Assembly: GCA_020746995.1 (NCBI GenBank)
Contig: JAGPXD010000002.1
Span: 4,092,001-4,156,000 of the forward strand
Source: Plectosphaerella cucumerina
Lineage: Eukaryota; Ascomycota; Sordariomycetes; Glomerellales; Plectosphaerellaceae
Direction of reading: 5' to 3'
DNA: 64,000 nucleotides
Shown here: in pieces, positions 12,198 through 23,837 of the stretch
Position numbering within the stretch: position 1 is the stretch's first letter
Layout: every line of letters begins with the position of its first letter
Program-made: the position numbers and the translations under genes
Notes under the pieces: model-generated
What the model saw: the letters and a program-made list of their open reading frames with translations, nothing else
Told to the model about the DNA's origin: nothing
Databases searched by the model: none

Positions 12198-14251
12198 CTA
12201 CTCCTTGCTGACCCTGCACTGCCCCTCCGCCTCAGCGGCACTCGTCTCCGACTTGACCGTCAAGGTCACAACACCCTCATCGTCCGCTCCCTCCTCAGCC
12301 TTCACGGCAACCCTGACATACCCAGCATCCCCAAACTCAACCGCCTTGAGCGCGTTGGGCACCTCCACGACCCATCCGGCGCCCTCAACCTCAGCGCTCA
12401 GCCTGTACACATCGGCAACATCCCACGCCGTCGCTTCCGGCGCCTCGCCCGTGTTCTTGATCTCGAAAGTGCACGTCACGCCCTTCTCCGTCGGCTTGTT
12501 GTGCTTCCTGTCCGTGACAACACCCCTGCCAACCTCGAACGAAGAGCTACCCTCAGGCGCCGCCAGCGCCCTAGCGCCGACCGTGTACGAGAGCACGCCC
12601 TCCTCGGACCGGTGAATGTCAAGAATGTAGAAGTGCAGCCCGTTCGGCTCATCAACATGCTCAAACTCGCTGCCCGAGCGCGTGCCCGCGTGGAAGAGTG
12701 CATCGGCGAGCTGGCGGTAATCTCCAATCGTAATGTACTCCTCCGTGCCGTTAGGGCGGACAAAGTCAACGAGCTTGATATCCTGGGGGTTGGCGTCGAT
12801 GGTCCACTGGAAGGGCAGGCGGTCGCGGACCTTCGTCTTGGACACCATAACACCAGAGTCAGGCTGGAACGAATCGGCACCCATGCGGTCAACGACTTCG
12901 AGCAAGTAGTGATCGTAGGGCCCGCCGTCGCAGAATGCCGAGGTGGCAGAGTTGCAGGCGGGCGTCAGGTCGCCTGCGCCGTCGAGGGTGACCCGCACGC
13001 CGAGGAGGCCGTCGGGGCCCGGTGCGACGGCGCGCGCGGTGACTTCGGCAACGAGTACGGCGGGCGAGGCGGCGAGCTGGCTGCGCGCGACGGTCACCAC
13101 GGTCGTGTTGGGCGTGAGGCCGAGCTGGAGCTTGTCGCGGACGGTGTGGAGGGAACCCATGCTCGCGCCCTTGAGAGCGGGAACCTGCCAGCGCGTGTGG
13201 GGGCCGCCGGGGCCATTAAAGGAGCCACGGGACATCATGCTCCAGGGGCCGGTATAGGCACGCTGCGGCTGAACGGCGTAGGGATTGTTGTAGTTGTCGG
13301 CGATGTTCAGGAGGTGCGAGAGCTCGTGGGCGTAGACGCCCATGCCGCTGCTTTCGCCTTGGGTGGACGAGCCACCTCCCGCGTTGGGCCTGAGAGTGTA
13401 TTAGTACCAATCGCTTCGACGTAGGAAGCAGACTTGACTAACCAGAGAGTGGCGGCAGCCGCGAAAGATGTCCAGGGCACGTAGCGAGTGGTAGCATAGT
13501 TGGTGCCGTTGCCGACGGGTGGGCCAAACTCAGGGGGCACATCTTCAGGGCTGGCCCAGCGCATGGGGCCGAATTCCTGCCATGTCGACGACTCGTCCTG
13601 GCCGGCTGAAAGAATGAAGACAAGCTCAAATGAGTCGGCAGTCTCGTTGCCGACGGCGGCTCGCCAGGCACCAAGGGCGTCGGTTCGGATGTTGAGGTTA
13701 CAGCGCTGGTTGACAGGGCACGCCCCTGGGTTGAAGCGGTCGTCGATGCCGTATTGCCACGAGTTGAAAGGCATCTGGTAAGCGCCGAACGCGGTCAGAT
13801 CGACGCCGAAAACGCCGGCAGAGTCCTCCATCCAATACTCGTGCAGCGTGTGGAAGTCGTTGATCTCGCTGGGCTTGTTAAGAAGGTCGCGGTAAAAGGC
13901 GGGCACGTCGCTGCGCGGGATGTTGGCGGCCACGGGCTGAGGGTTTCCGAAGATGGTTGACTCAGGGGGCTGGGTTACGATGAACTTGCCGGCATCATCG
14001 GGGTAGTCGACGGCGACCAGGGCGATGTTGAAGTTCCTGCTGGAACCCCGACGCGAGGGGTCCGACCAGTTGGTCCCCGGAGGCTTGATAAAGTCCGACG
14101 AGACCATGTCGTCGGGGTTGACCCAGTCCTGACGGTCCAGGATGGCAAAGGGGTCGCCGGGAGGAGTGCATGGCACAGCGAGGGCGAAGCCCACGATGGC
14201 GAGCAGGGCAGCCCTGGAGCGCCCGTTTCCGACGACAGACATGGTGACCAT
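12198..14251 (-). CDS. Secreted M6-type zinc metalloprotease
   Basis: Two exons on the minus strand (14251-13443, 13389-12198) give 666 residues. The N terminus carries a hydrophobic signal segment (ALLAIVGFALAVPCTP). The zinc motif is HELSHLLNIAD at residues 291-301, that is HExxHxxNxxD: the two histidines and the Glu are present, and Asp301 sits where M6 proteins carry their third ligand, while the usual Gly is Asn. The SMMSRGSF stretch downstream fits the metzincin-like Met-turn. The C-terminal third resembles a beta-sandwich adhesion domain. M6 peptidases (immune inhibitor A type) act outside the cell. The 53-bp intron has donor gttagt, branch actaat and acceptor cag, and joins TLW to PNAGGG in frame. 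Which of two close ATGs (14251 or 14242) is used cannot be decided. Confidence 0.85.
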
Positions 14252-15446
14252 GATGAGAAAGGGTGTCCTGGACAGGTGTCACCTCGGGAACGACTGTCCA
14301 CTGTCGCGACCCAGGGGTCCGGCGATACTTATGCTCGTCCAGGCGCCACGGTCTCGCATCGCAGCCATGGCACCTTCCTTTACCATCAATGATCCATCGA
14401 AAATAATCCCCGATGAATCACTCCGCCGCTACCCCTCCCGACAGGCCTCGGAGCTCCTCCGGTCGCGTGCAGCAGCAGCAATCGCAGCGCGGCGGGATCA
14501 TGAGCAGCGGGACAAGAGGCGGGACGAGAAGTCGGATCGACGGCAGCGGGAGCGTCATAAATGGGGCCGATTCCTGCTCATTCGCGCGATAAAAGCCGTT
14601 GATCGCGCTGCCACCTGCTGGATAGGGACTAATGTGTGGTCCGGCCGGGGGCCCGGGGGTGAGTGAGGCCCTCGATTGAGAAGGTCGCAGTTGATGCAGG
14701 CGAGAGCAACAATGCGCCGGATGGCGACCCGCTGCAGTCGTACGAGCCTCGCGACAGGTGTCAGGACGCGAGGTGACGGAGGGGGAGCATCTGCGGTTTG
14801 TGACCAGAAGTCCAGGATGGGTAAGGTCGGGCTGGTCGATGCAGCACTGACTGGAAAATGTTAGGCTCCTGAGCACATCGCCATTGAATGAGAGCAGGCC
14901 AATCACTTACAATGGCAATGAATCGATTGCACAAGAGACTCGCTCGGTGTGTGATCGGTGACGGTGGGTAGTGGGCGTGGGGTCGTTGCAGCTCGATGTC
15001 CATCGACATGAGATGAGGTGAGCTGCGGGGTGGTTAAGAGGTGCGTCACTGGAAGGCTTGGCTGTTGAACCTCGGTCAGCTCGAGAAACGACGTCGGTGA
15101 TACCTGCAAGACTGACAGCCAGATGCCGAGACAACAGCGAGACCTTGGATGTCATCCGACCTGACGACAACCTACAGTGACACCCGAGGCCGCGCAGGGG
15201 CAAGATGATACTACTTGATTGATGCAATCTATCGGGCCAACGGAGCATATGTCCAAGGCCGACCCTATCCAAAGAAACGACTATTCTCCAAACCGACACC
15301 AAACCCCGTGACAAGTGTTTTCAAGGCCTACCGACCAGTCCCGCTACACCCCTCAACCCCAGAACGCCGCCGAGAGGACCCCGAAGGATCCCCGAGCACA
15401 CACACGCAGACGCACATGCAGAAGCAAAGACAGGGGCGCATGGCGT
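14252..15446. other. Intergenic, no supported gene
   Basis: About 1.2 kb between two minus-strand genes. An Arg/Ala-rich plus-strand frame (14367-14666) matches no family I recognise and its composition looks like non-coding GC-rich DNA. Confidence 0.5.
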
Positions 15447-16376
15447 CTAGTCGGTCAGGTTGTAGATCTTCTGAATGTCGGCGAGAATGGACTCAAAGTC
15501 GATCTTGAGGTCCTTGAGCAGGCCGTCGCGGAAGTCAAAGACCCAGCCGTGGACGATGGGGTACTTGTTCTCGGCGTAGGACTGCTGGATGGCGGCGGTC
15601 TTGATGACATTGCGGCACTGCTCGATGACGTTGAGCTCGACGAGACGATCGTAGCGGGCGGACTCGCCGGAGATGGCGTCGAGCTCCTTCTCGTGCAGGC
15701 GGTAGACGTCGCGAATGTTACGCAGCCATGGGTTGAGGAGTCCGAGGTCCTTGGGGGTCATGGCGGCCTTGACGCCGCCGCAGCCGTAGTGGCCGCAGAC
15801 GATGATGTGCTTGACGTGGAGGTGGCGGACGGCGTAGTTGATGACGCTCATGACGTTGAGGTCAATGTTGTTGACAACGTTGGCGATGTTGCGGTGGATG
15901 AAGGCCTGGCCGGGCTCGAGGCCGGTGATCTGCTCGGCGGGGATGCGCGAGTCGGAGCATCCGATCCACAGATACTCGGGCTCCTGACCGGCCGAAAGCT
16001 TGACGAAGAACTCGGGATCCTGCTCCTTCTTGCTGGCGGCCCAGGCGCGGTTGCGCTCGAAGACAATGTCGTGCGACTGCTTCAGGTAGCGCTCGATGTC
16101 CTTGGAGTCGGCCATCTTGGGCAGTGGCGGGAGTCGGGACGGTGGGGAGGAGGATGAGGGAGGGTGGGAGCTAGAGCTGCAGGGTCGAGACTGAGGAGAC
16201 CAGGGGGTGCTGGTAGAAGCTCGGTGAAGATCGAAACGAGGACGGCGTTGTTGGAGGTGAAGAGGTTGGGCGGCAGCAGCAGTGGTGATGAAGCTTCGTC
16301 GAGAGAGTGCGAGCCGGAGGGAGGGGTTCGGGCGCAGACACGACGAGCTGGAGGGGCCGATGCGTCCTTTAAACAT
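15447..16376 (-). CDS. Beta-class carbonic anhydrase, mitochondrial-type N terminus
   Basis: One uninterrupted frame of 309 residues. The beta-CA zinc site is complete: Cys140, Asp142 and Arg144 in CSDSR, and His196 and Cys199 in CGHYGCGG. The enzyme interconverts CO2 and bicarbonate and supplies bicarbonate for carboxylation reactions. Residues 1-87 are rich in Arg, Ser and Pro with almost no acidic residues (MFKGRIGPSSSSCLRPN...RRSF), as expected of a mitochondrial targeting sequence. A second ATG at 16115 (Met88, MADSKDIERYL) would give a 222-residue cytosolic form, which is the usual size of the catalytic domain. Either start, or both, may be used. The C terminus ends cleanly after the usual helix. 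Confidence 0.93.
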   Translation of the reverse strand: MFKGRIGPSSSSCLRPNPSLRLALSRRSFITTAAAAQPLHLQQRRPRFDLHRASTSTPWSPQSRPCSSSSHPPSSSSPPSRLPPLPKMADSKDIERYLKQSHDIVFERNRAWAASKKEQDPEFFVKLSAGQEPEYLWIGCSDSRIPAEQITGLEPGQAFIHRNIANVVNNIDLNVMSVINYAVRHLHVKHIIVCGHYGCGGVKAAMTPKDLGLLNPWLRNIRDVYRLHEKELDAISGESARYDRLVELNVIEQCRNVIKTAAIQQSYAENKYPIVHGWVFDFRDGLLKDLKIDFESILADIQKIYNLTD

Positions 16377-17940
16377 TTGGTGTCTGCAGCTCGGACGTGA
16401 CGCAGTAGCTGCGAGAGAGGGGTGGGCTTGGGCGTGGGATGGAAGTGTGGTGGCAGATGAAAAACAGACGAGTGTGAGTGGGCGGGCGTCAGATGCAGGA
16501 GGGGTCTAGAGACACACAGCTCAGCGCGGGGCGGGCAGAAGGCGTGATAGGAGGAAGCGGAGATGTCGAGGTGAGGTGAGGTGGGATGTGGTGGGCTTGG
16601 GCTGTTGGCCGCGTGGGTGGCAGTGGTGACTCTGGTGAGGGATGTTTTTTGTCGGGGCTCCGAGGGAGGAGGGGACGTGGACTCGGACGGGAGCTGCCAG
16701 TTGATGAGATGGTGGAAATAGGCCGGGTGAGATTGGCCGAAGCAGACACAGCCGTCACGGCAGTCGTTTTTCAGGTACCGGCGGCGGAATAGGGGACGAA
16801 CTGAAGCAGGCAGGGACGAGCCGGTGATTGCCGCAGACCGAGCTGTTTTTTCTCCCCTTGCTACTTCCTTGGCAGGAGATGGCACAGCACAGCCAGAATT
16901 GGGATGGACCTGTGACGTGCCCGCAATGACTCCGCCCGAGCTCCCTTCCCCTCCCGGACTGGAGCAAATTCTCTCAGCTACCGGTACAAGCCTACAACGG
17001 CAAGAACGGGCACTGGTTGTCGAGGAAGCAAGGAGGGGTTGATAGTGCCGCTAGCTCCAAGCTTCTTCGCCCGGGGCCTTGGGTTTGTTGAGCTCCATTC
17101 TCGTCAGCTGGAGATCCAATCCAGCGAGCGATGTCGGGCCCGATGCCGCTGCCCGGGGGATCCCTAACACCTTCCCGCGGGCGTGCGACGCTGCAGCCGT
17201 TAGCGGGTGACCTCTTCCCTGCATTTTCCCACCCAGAGCTCTGGTGGATGCGCGCATCGGTAATTCTGACAAGATCGATCGCGGGGCAATCGCTGGGCCA
17301 ATCAATCGCGGTGACTCAGTCATTCTCCACCAACTCGAGTCCCAGCTCTACTGGTAGGGTCTAGGGACCTGGCAATCGCGATGCCGTTTGGAGGAAGGAA
17401 CTTTCAGGACTGGCGCGGACCACAAACACTTGCTTGGAAGGTGCTCCGGACATGCCTCCTTCCTCGGGGCGGTCGGGGATAAGGAACTGACAGCACCTGC
17501 CCTGACGTCCCGTCCGCCTTTCAGGTCGATCGAGCCCCGACCCGCCGGTCCCCTAAAACATCGTCCAGTGTCTCGCCGAGAACCTCTTGTTTCTTGCCGC
17601 CCGCATCACCACTTGGCGACCAGTCTGTCAGTTTCACCAGCCCCGAAACCGCAGCAGCTTAGCTCAACTCGAATCGGAATGGCATCAAAACCCGCTTGCT
17701 ATTCGAATTGAAGTAGAACCAACCCTCACCTACCCCCAGCATCGGACATTTCGGCCCTCGGTGGAATCGCCCGCTGCAGATATGGATATGCCTCCACTCC
17801 GACTCATCTCCCAGCGCTTCGCCCCAATGTTAGCCGACAGGGACACCGCGCCAAAACACCTCGGATATCCTCAATGTAATCAATCTCGTCTTGGAATCGG
17901 CAGTGCCACAGCTTCAGCTGCATAGAACGTCGGTGAACGC
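16377..17940. other. Intergenic, no supported gene
   Basis: A 1.56 kb spacer upstream of the carbonic anhydrase gene. Ser/Pro-rich open frames on the minus strand up to 16885 overlap its 5' end and look like GC-rich 5' UTR or promoter DNA rather than coding sequence. Confidence 0.5.
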
Positions 17941-19113
17941 TCAAGACCTCGGTTTCTGCCCGTACACTACGTATCTGCCGACATGTTAGCTGACACGCAC
18001 GCGACATAGCCTCGGCCATGGCACTCACATGGGCCAGTATGTGTGGATGTTGCGGTCCTTCATGTCCCGTCTGACATCTCTCAAGAACACGTCCAACTCA
18101 GGCTTCGTCCATCCCAGTAGTCTCGTGTATGCCGCCGCGCTGATACTCTCAAGGCAGACGATCGACCCAATGTTCTCGAGCGTCAATCCCCCTGCGGCAA
18201 CCTGTTAGCGGAAGCAACACCATCCACCCCAGACAGACTCACCGAGCTCTTTCAGCTTCTTGTCCCGTGGCCACCGGTTCTGCGGCCACTTGAACTTGAC
18301 CTCGACGACATTTTCGAACCCTTGAGCCTCCAGCTGCTCCTTGTACCTGCTTGCCGACCGGAACGTCCGCCCGATACGCTCGCCGCAGTCGGTCAGTGTC
18401 GTGATCCACTTGTGCAGCGCAGAGTCCTCCTTCAGCGAATCGTCGTCGGCCGTCAACGGCGCAATGTCCACCACCTCGATCCAGCCTCCGGGCTCCAGGT
18501 TCTCGTACGACTGCTCAAACAGTCGCGGCCAGTCCGCGATGCCGATGGTCATCATTCGACAGTAGATGAAGTCGAACTTTTGCTCAAACGTCCACGGCTC
18601 CTCAATGTCATCGATCTGGAATGAGACGTTGGGCGGTGCCGCCGCGCTCTGAATCGGCGACAGGTCGACTCCGATGACGGTCGAGTCCGGGTAGACATAC
18701 GCAAAGTCCAGCGCCCAGATGCCGGTTCCCGTGCCAATGTCGAGCACCCTCCGGATCTCCTCGCCGTTGCGTCCAGCCGGCGACAGGAACAGATTGTTGT
18801 CGAACGTCAGGAAGAAGATCTCATGCTGCAGGTCCAACCGGTCCTGCTCGCTGTCGTCGTTGGGGATCAGATACTGCCCGTCTTTGTACCCGTGGTACGT
18901 GCGGCCGTTCTCTTCGCGGTACTTCCATGCCGTTGACACCATGGACGATGTGGCGTCATCATCCTCGCCCCCCTCCGACTCGGTCGCCGGTGAGCTGTCG
19001 GGGTCATCGTCCACCTCGATCGCCTCGCTGTCGCTGATGCCCGCCACTGCTGGCTCAAGGTCCTGCAACGTCGTTGTGTGCACCGCCGTGCTGGTTGTTA
19101 CCGTTGCGCTCAT
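17941..19113 (-). CDS. LaeA-like class I methyltransferase
   Basis: Three minus-strand exons (19113-18243, 18191-18029, 17974-17941) give 355 residues. An acidic N-terminal tail (residues 1-58) precedes the YREENGRTYHGYKDGQYLIPND region that is typical of the LaeA/TAM-type group. Motif I is VLDIGTGTGIWALDFA at about 123-138, with GVDLSP as motif II and FDFIYCRMM and NLEPGGWIEVVD further on. The C terminus ends with a VYVVYGQKP-type strand that is reached only through two short introns (51 and 54 bp, both with gtgagt donors). LaeA-like proteins regulate secondary metabolism in some fungi, but the family is large and this member need not. No secondary-metabolite cluster is visible beside it. 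Confidence 0.85.
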
Positions 19114-20478
19114 CGCGTGGTCGAGTCCAAGTCGAGAGTAGTGGGATCAACGAATGGCCCCGTCTGACGCCACTACCCAGGATAAGGCAGGGTGGTGGTG
19201 GATGCAACGCTCGCTCTAGCCTGAAAGCCCAAGACGTGACGACGTTCCTCTACGCTCAGTGACTTTGAGGAGGGCAACAATGTTGAGCGGTGATGAACGG
19301 GATAGAAAGAGCAGGCCCTCCCGAATCCTCGAGGGAATCCCCGGCTGGAAAAGCGAAAGGCGGGGGTGATGGTGGTCCCTCTCACGACGGAAACCCAGAA
19401 AACCCAACGCCTCATCCGGCCCCTCGGGGCGACACAGAGGCACCCCGGGCCTGCCCCCTGGCGCTCAAAGGGGGGAAGCCCTCTGGACGAGCCATCGCCC
19501 CCTGTAATTGCAGCATTGGCGCATGCGGGCTTTGGGCGATAAGACGCGCCGCTTCTGCTCAAGTGGCCCATCCTGCCCATCAGATGTCAGAGCAACTGAC
19601 AGAGGTCCCGCATGGGGACATTTCGCCCACACCCCCTTTTCCCTACTGCGTCTGCGGTGACCAGAACCGTGGGATCCGTCGCACCGGAACTCGAGCAACC
19701 ACCCGCCACGTGTAGATGCATGCTTCGCTGTTCGACGGCACCAGAAGCAAACATGTTTTTACCGCCCTTCCTCATTACCCGCCCTCCCGTCTCTCGGGAT
19801 GCAACTGCGGAAATTTGGCCGTGGGGGAAAGCCAGAACACCGGAGCAGGACCCCCTGCGTGCTGCGCAGTCCGATGGTGAGCCAAGACGCCAAGACGCCC
19901 TTTTGTTCAGTGGATGCAGGGGCGGGGAGGGATCGGGACCTCGGACTTGGATGTGATTAGAATTAAGACATGTCTTCGAGGAGTTGTCACAAGGCTGTAC
20001 CTCACAGTTTAGACGTGCGCGGATCAGAGAGACGAAGATGACAGACATGTCGACGTTCGAATCTCGTGGTTCTTGCGAACCGAACATCAACGCCTATACC
20101 AAAGCGGCAGCCCAGTACGGACTCTTCACTATCTCTTCGTCACATCGGCTCGAGGCGCCATCAGCCTTACCCAGCTTTGGTAGGACGTCAAATGATAGAA
20201 GGGTCTAGCGGGCTGTCGCGACATCTAGCGCCCGTACTTGGTGTCTGAGTAGCATCCACACTCACCAGCAGTCCTCCTCCACTTGCAAGGCGGCCCGGCA
20301 CATGAAGACGCTGGGTAATCTGAACACAAGAGAGACGCCTTCATCACGCAGACAAAAGGACGGTGCAGACAAACCGACCGACAAGACATGTTCGAGCGAA
20401 TGTCATCCCCCAATCCCCAGCAACCAACCTCCTCTCCTGCACCTGAAGGAAGCATCGCGCAAAAAGGCAAAAGGTATC
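19114..20478. other. Intergenic, no gene seen
   Basis: About 1.4 kb upstream of the methyltransferase and up to the second tRNA-Glu gene. The open frames are short and unrecognised. Confidence 0.5.
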
Positions 20479-20559
20479 TTCCGGAACGGGGAATTGAACC
20501 CCGAGCCTGTCGGCGCTCTGCATGAGAGCGACAAATGTTGACCATTACACCATTCCGGA
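20479..20559 (-). tRNA. tRNA-Glu (CTC) with a 9-nt intron, second copy
   Basis: Read on the minus strand this is identical to the gene at 7544-7624 except for one base, and that base lies in the predicted intron (TGCAGAGCG instead of TGTAGAGCG). All stems and the CTC anticodon are the same. T-runs follow downstream on the minus strand (around 20462-20473). Confidence 0.88.
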
Positions 20560-20912
20560 TTGATGTTCACCCGCCCACTATCCCTCTACAAGGACGACCG
20601 TCTCGAGTGACGATGCTCACGTCAGGTTGTCGGTGCCTCATGTCCATTACAATCATCATTATTCAAATCCCCCCTTCCTATGCTCCAAGTACGCTCGTCA
20701 CCAGAACACCACCAAACAAGCCAGCCTCTACGCTATATCTCCCCTCCCTCCGCTCCATTCGCCCCCCGGGTATCAGACAATTCCAGAAACGCCTCCCCTC
20801 CCCCGCCAGCCATTATGCCCATCCAGTAGTAACTTTTTCACAACCCGCCGCCGCCGCCTGTCATCCGCCATACCAGTCGAGTTTCTCATGTCAGCACCGC
20901 CTCCCAGCCGTC
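20560..20912. other. Spacer, no gene seen
   Basis: This is the 3' flank of the regulator gene. A Ser/Pro-rich plus-strand frame overlaps its last exon and is taken as a shadow. Confidence 0.5.
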
Positions 20913-23837
20913 TTACACGCCCGGTTGCTCGTGCCCGCCCCAAAGCAGCATCGGCCACTGCTGAGTTGCCATATCGGGTGCCATAGTCGTCGCCGGGACG
21001 TGCAGGTCGCGGCCCATGGTCATGAGCGCGTTGGCGCCGTACTGCTCCTGGTTTCCCGCGATGGCCGTCGCCCACTCTTGCCAGTGTGAGCCGCCCGGCG
21101 CGCTCTGCCGCCAGTAGAACTGGTCCGCGGGCGGCTCGACGTGCTGCTGTTGCTGCTGCGACGCCGCCTGCGACGGGAAGTCGATGAGTTGCGGCGCCGC
21201 GCTGACGCCGTCTGACGAGCCTGGGCCGCCCCCCCCCGTTTGCGGCCCCGTGGCGTACATGTAACTGTTGTTGGGCGGCTCGTATGATGGTGGCGCGTAG
21301 GCGAGTGTTGGGTACGGTGTGCTGGTCGTGTGCTGTGGTGCGGGTTCGGTGTAGTATGTTTTGGGCATGTGGTTGATATTGCCGCCGCCAGCGCCGACGC
21401 TGCTGCCGCTGCTGGACGAGCCCCGGCCGCGATTGAGCGTTGGGGTTGGTGCTTGCGCTGGAGGGGGGTAGCCCATGCCGACTTTTGGTTGGGTCGCTGA
21501 TGACGCTCCGGGCTCCCTCTTGATCATAGGCGTGGGCTCTGTCGTCACGGGCGCTGATCGGCTCTTCTGGTTGACGCTGTCCTTCTCTATGGAGCGTATC
21601 GTGCGCTCCACGATGGCTTCCAGCTTGGCGTGGATTTGCCTACTTGAGCCTGTGAGTTTGTTAGCCTGCAAGACACATCGCCACGGGAAATATCGTAGCT
21701 CACTTAGCAGGGAAGCGCCCGAAGCAATGACCTTCATCCAGTCGTCCATATCCTTCTCCAGCGCCTTGATCTCAGCGGTCGTGGCCACGGCCCGCCGCTC
21801 CCAGTGAGCCACCAGGGTTGAGAACATGGCCGCCACGTACACCGAGACGGAATACCACGTCGTATCCAGCGCGTTGATGTCGGACAGCACCTTGAAGACC
21901 TTCAGCAGTTCCGCGGCCGTCTCCTCGCAGATGCGCGAGTTCTCCGCGCACAGCTCCTGATCGTCGGTCCGTGCGACGGAAGGGTGCCGCAGTGACAGCC
22001 GGTAGTCCAGCTCCATGACGCGCACGTACATGGGATGAATCTGCATCTCGCTCTGGGGGAACTCGGCGGAGCTCGAACGGTATGACTCGGGCAGCTCCTC
22101 CCTCCACAGCTGAAGCTGGCGCTCGAGGTACCGGATGACGTGGGCATACCTGCTGGGACTGTGCCTGACGCTGTAGATGTTGGAGTACATATCGATCATG
22201 AGCGGTGTCAGGCGGAATCCGGCGAGACCGGGGTGGATGGTGCAATGGCCCTTGTGCGTCGTGTCAACGTCCTCATCGGTGAGCAGCTCGTCGGCCATGG
22301 CCTCGGGAAACTCAATGTCGTACTCATCCACGGTGATGGGCATGGGGCGGCCGAGACGCCCGTCAACCGTCACCACAATGGCGAGGATGGTCCAGAAAGT
22401 GCGCTTCCTGATCTCTTCCGCGAGATTCGTCGTGCCGGGAGGACGCTTTGATGACCTGTGGAGGCCCATGTCGATGGCGTATCGCAGCGCGTGGTGCGCC
22501 ACGATGGAGCTGCAGCCGGGCTTGGGAAAACTGCGGCAGTAGACGGCGATGAGGGCCATGGCCTGAACGGCACTGACCGTCTTGGAAACGGTGAGGTCGA
22601 AGAATTTGCTCAGCGCAAAGTGGTAGTGTAGGTTAGACCGCTCATTGTCGTCGTGCGAGCCCTGGCCCGGATTCCGCACGGCCTTCTGGCTGTAGATGAA
22701 GGCCATGACCATGTGAGCGACGACTTGCTCAGAAATCGTAGGCTGAAATGTCTTGTCATCGTACATCCTGTTAAGCTACCCCGACCATGTTAGCCTCGTC
22801 TCGATGTCTGGGTTCGCAGGCGGATCCCTCATCCGGTCGTCTTACCAGGTTGATGAGAGTGGGTTTGTGCAGGACCGGAAGGAAGGGGCCCATGATGGAA
22901 AAGTACCACTCGGCGTACTGCAGTCCCTCAGCCTTGGGAGGCAGCTGCACGTTGGGCGGGGGGTTGACCCTGTGCACAGACTGCCAGAGGGAGCGGATCG
23001 ACTTGTTGTATAGCGGCACCGAGCCATGTTCGCTTGGAACCGGCTCGTCAATGTCAGCGCAGTCAAAGGACGTGACATCGATGCTGGCGCCGAGGATCGA
23101 CAGCTGAGAGCCGTTGATGGAGCTCATGGGCCCGTCGTCCTTGCTGACACCGATGTGGTGGTTGACGGGGCGCGAGTCGAGCATGAACTTGGTGATCCGT
23201 GGCGGCATTGCGATCTCGTGGTCCTGCTGCGCAGAAGGCCAGGTACCGTTGGCCTGCGGCCAAGAGTCGACGCCGTTGGTCTCCTGGTCAGGGTTGTTGC
23301 AGTCATACGACGCCGGCGCCGCGCGCCCGTTGCGCGGGCGCTTCTGCGTCCACGGCTTGACCTCGATGCCATTGTCGGCCAGCATCTTCTCCAGCGCCTT
23401 GATGTGGTCGCTCATCTGCTCCTGCTTGCGCTCGAGCTCGCGCAGGTAACCCCTCTTTTCCGTCCTCCCGGTGACGCGATCGGTGACGAAGCAATCCAGA
23501 TTCTGCTGGATGCAGTGGGAGCAGCCGTCGGGCAGAGCATCGCACTTGATCTTGCGGACCTAATCGCCGGATGGAACGTCAGTGGGGGGCTGAACCAAGA
23601 GATTTGGCAATCGGTCGGAGGGGGGCATGCGCAGGGGCCGTGTACCTTGCAGCGATCGCAGGCCTGGCCGGTTCTCGAATATTGGCTCAGCCTGTTCTTG
23701 ACCTGTGTGGAAAAGTCCGAGTTGTTGTCGTTGGCGGGGTTCCGCGGCAACTTCATCTTGGCGCCATGGATGGCGAGCTCGAGCTCCTCGCCCGCATCGA
23801 CGGGAAACGCTTCCTGGCTTGGTCGCTTGGGGGGCAT
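20913..23837 (-). CDS. Zn2Cys6 transcription factor, large, with poly-Gln C-terminal region
   Basis: Four minus-strand exons (23837-23646, 23559-22846, 22775-21704, 21649-20913) give 904 residues. The zinc cluster CDRCKVRKIKCDALPDGCSHC...C lies at about residues 60-90, with intron 1 falling exactly between CDRCK and VRKIKC. A basic, coiled-coil-like linker (ELERKQEQMSDHIKALEKML) follows and suggests dimerisation. The fungal_trans domain covers about residues 290-600. The tail is rich in Pro, Gly, Ser and Gln with a QQQQQ run. Intron 2 uses the acceptor at ggggtag, which restores LINL/LNRMYDDKTFQ; a later cag would shift the frame. Intron 3 (54 bp) is free of stops, so read-through is possible. 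The target pathway is unknown. A 4.2 kb gene-free region lies upstream. Confidence 0.88.

Noticed and set aside
12501..13424. 307-codon plus-strand frame
   Set aside because: It lies antisense over exon 2 of the M6 metalloprotease, which has the zinc motif and a clean exon structure.
15315..16157. 280-codon plus-strand frame
   Set aside because: It is antisense to the carbonic anhydrase and rich in Val/Asp/Gly, a typical mirror of GC-biased codons.
16082..16885. 267-codon minus-strand Ser/Pro-rich frame
   Set aside because: It overlaps the carbonic anhydrase 5' end in another frame and has no domain; it looks like GC-rich upstream DNA.
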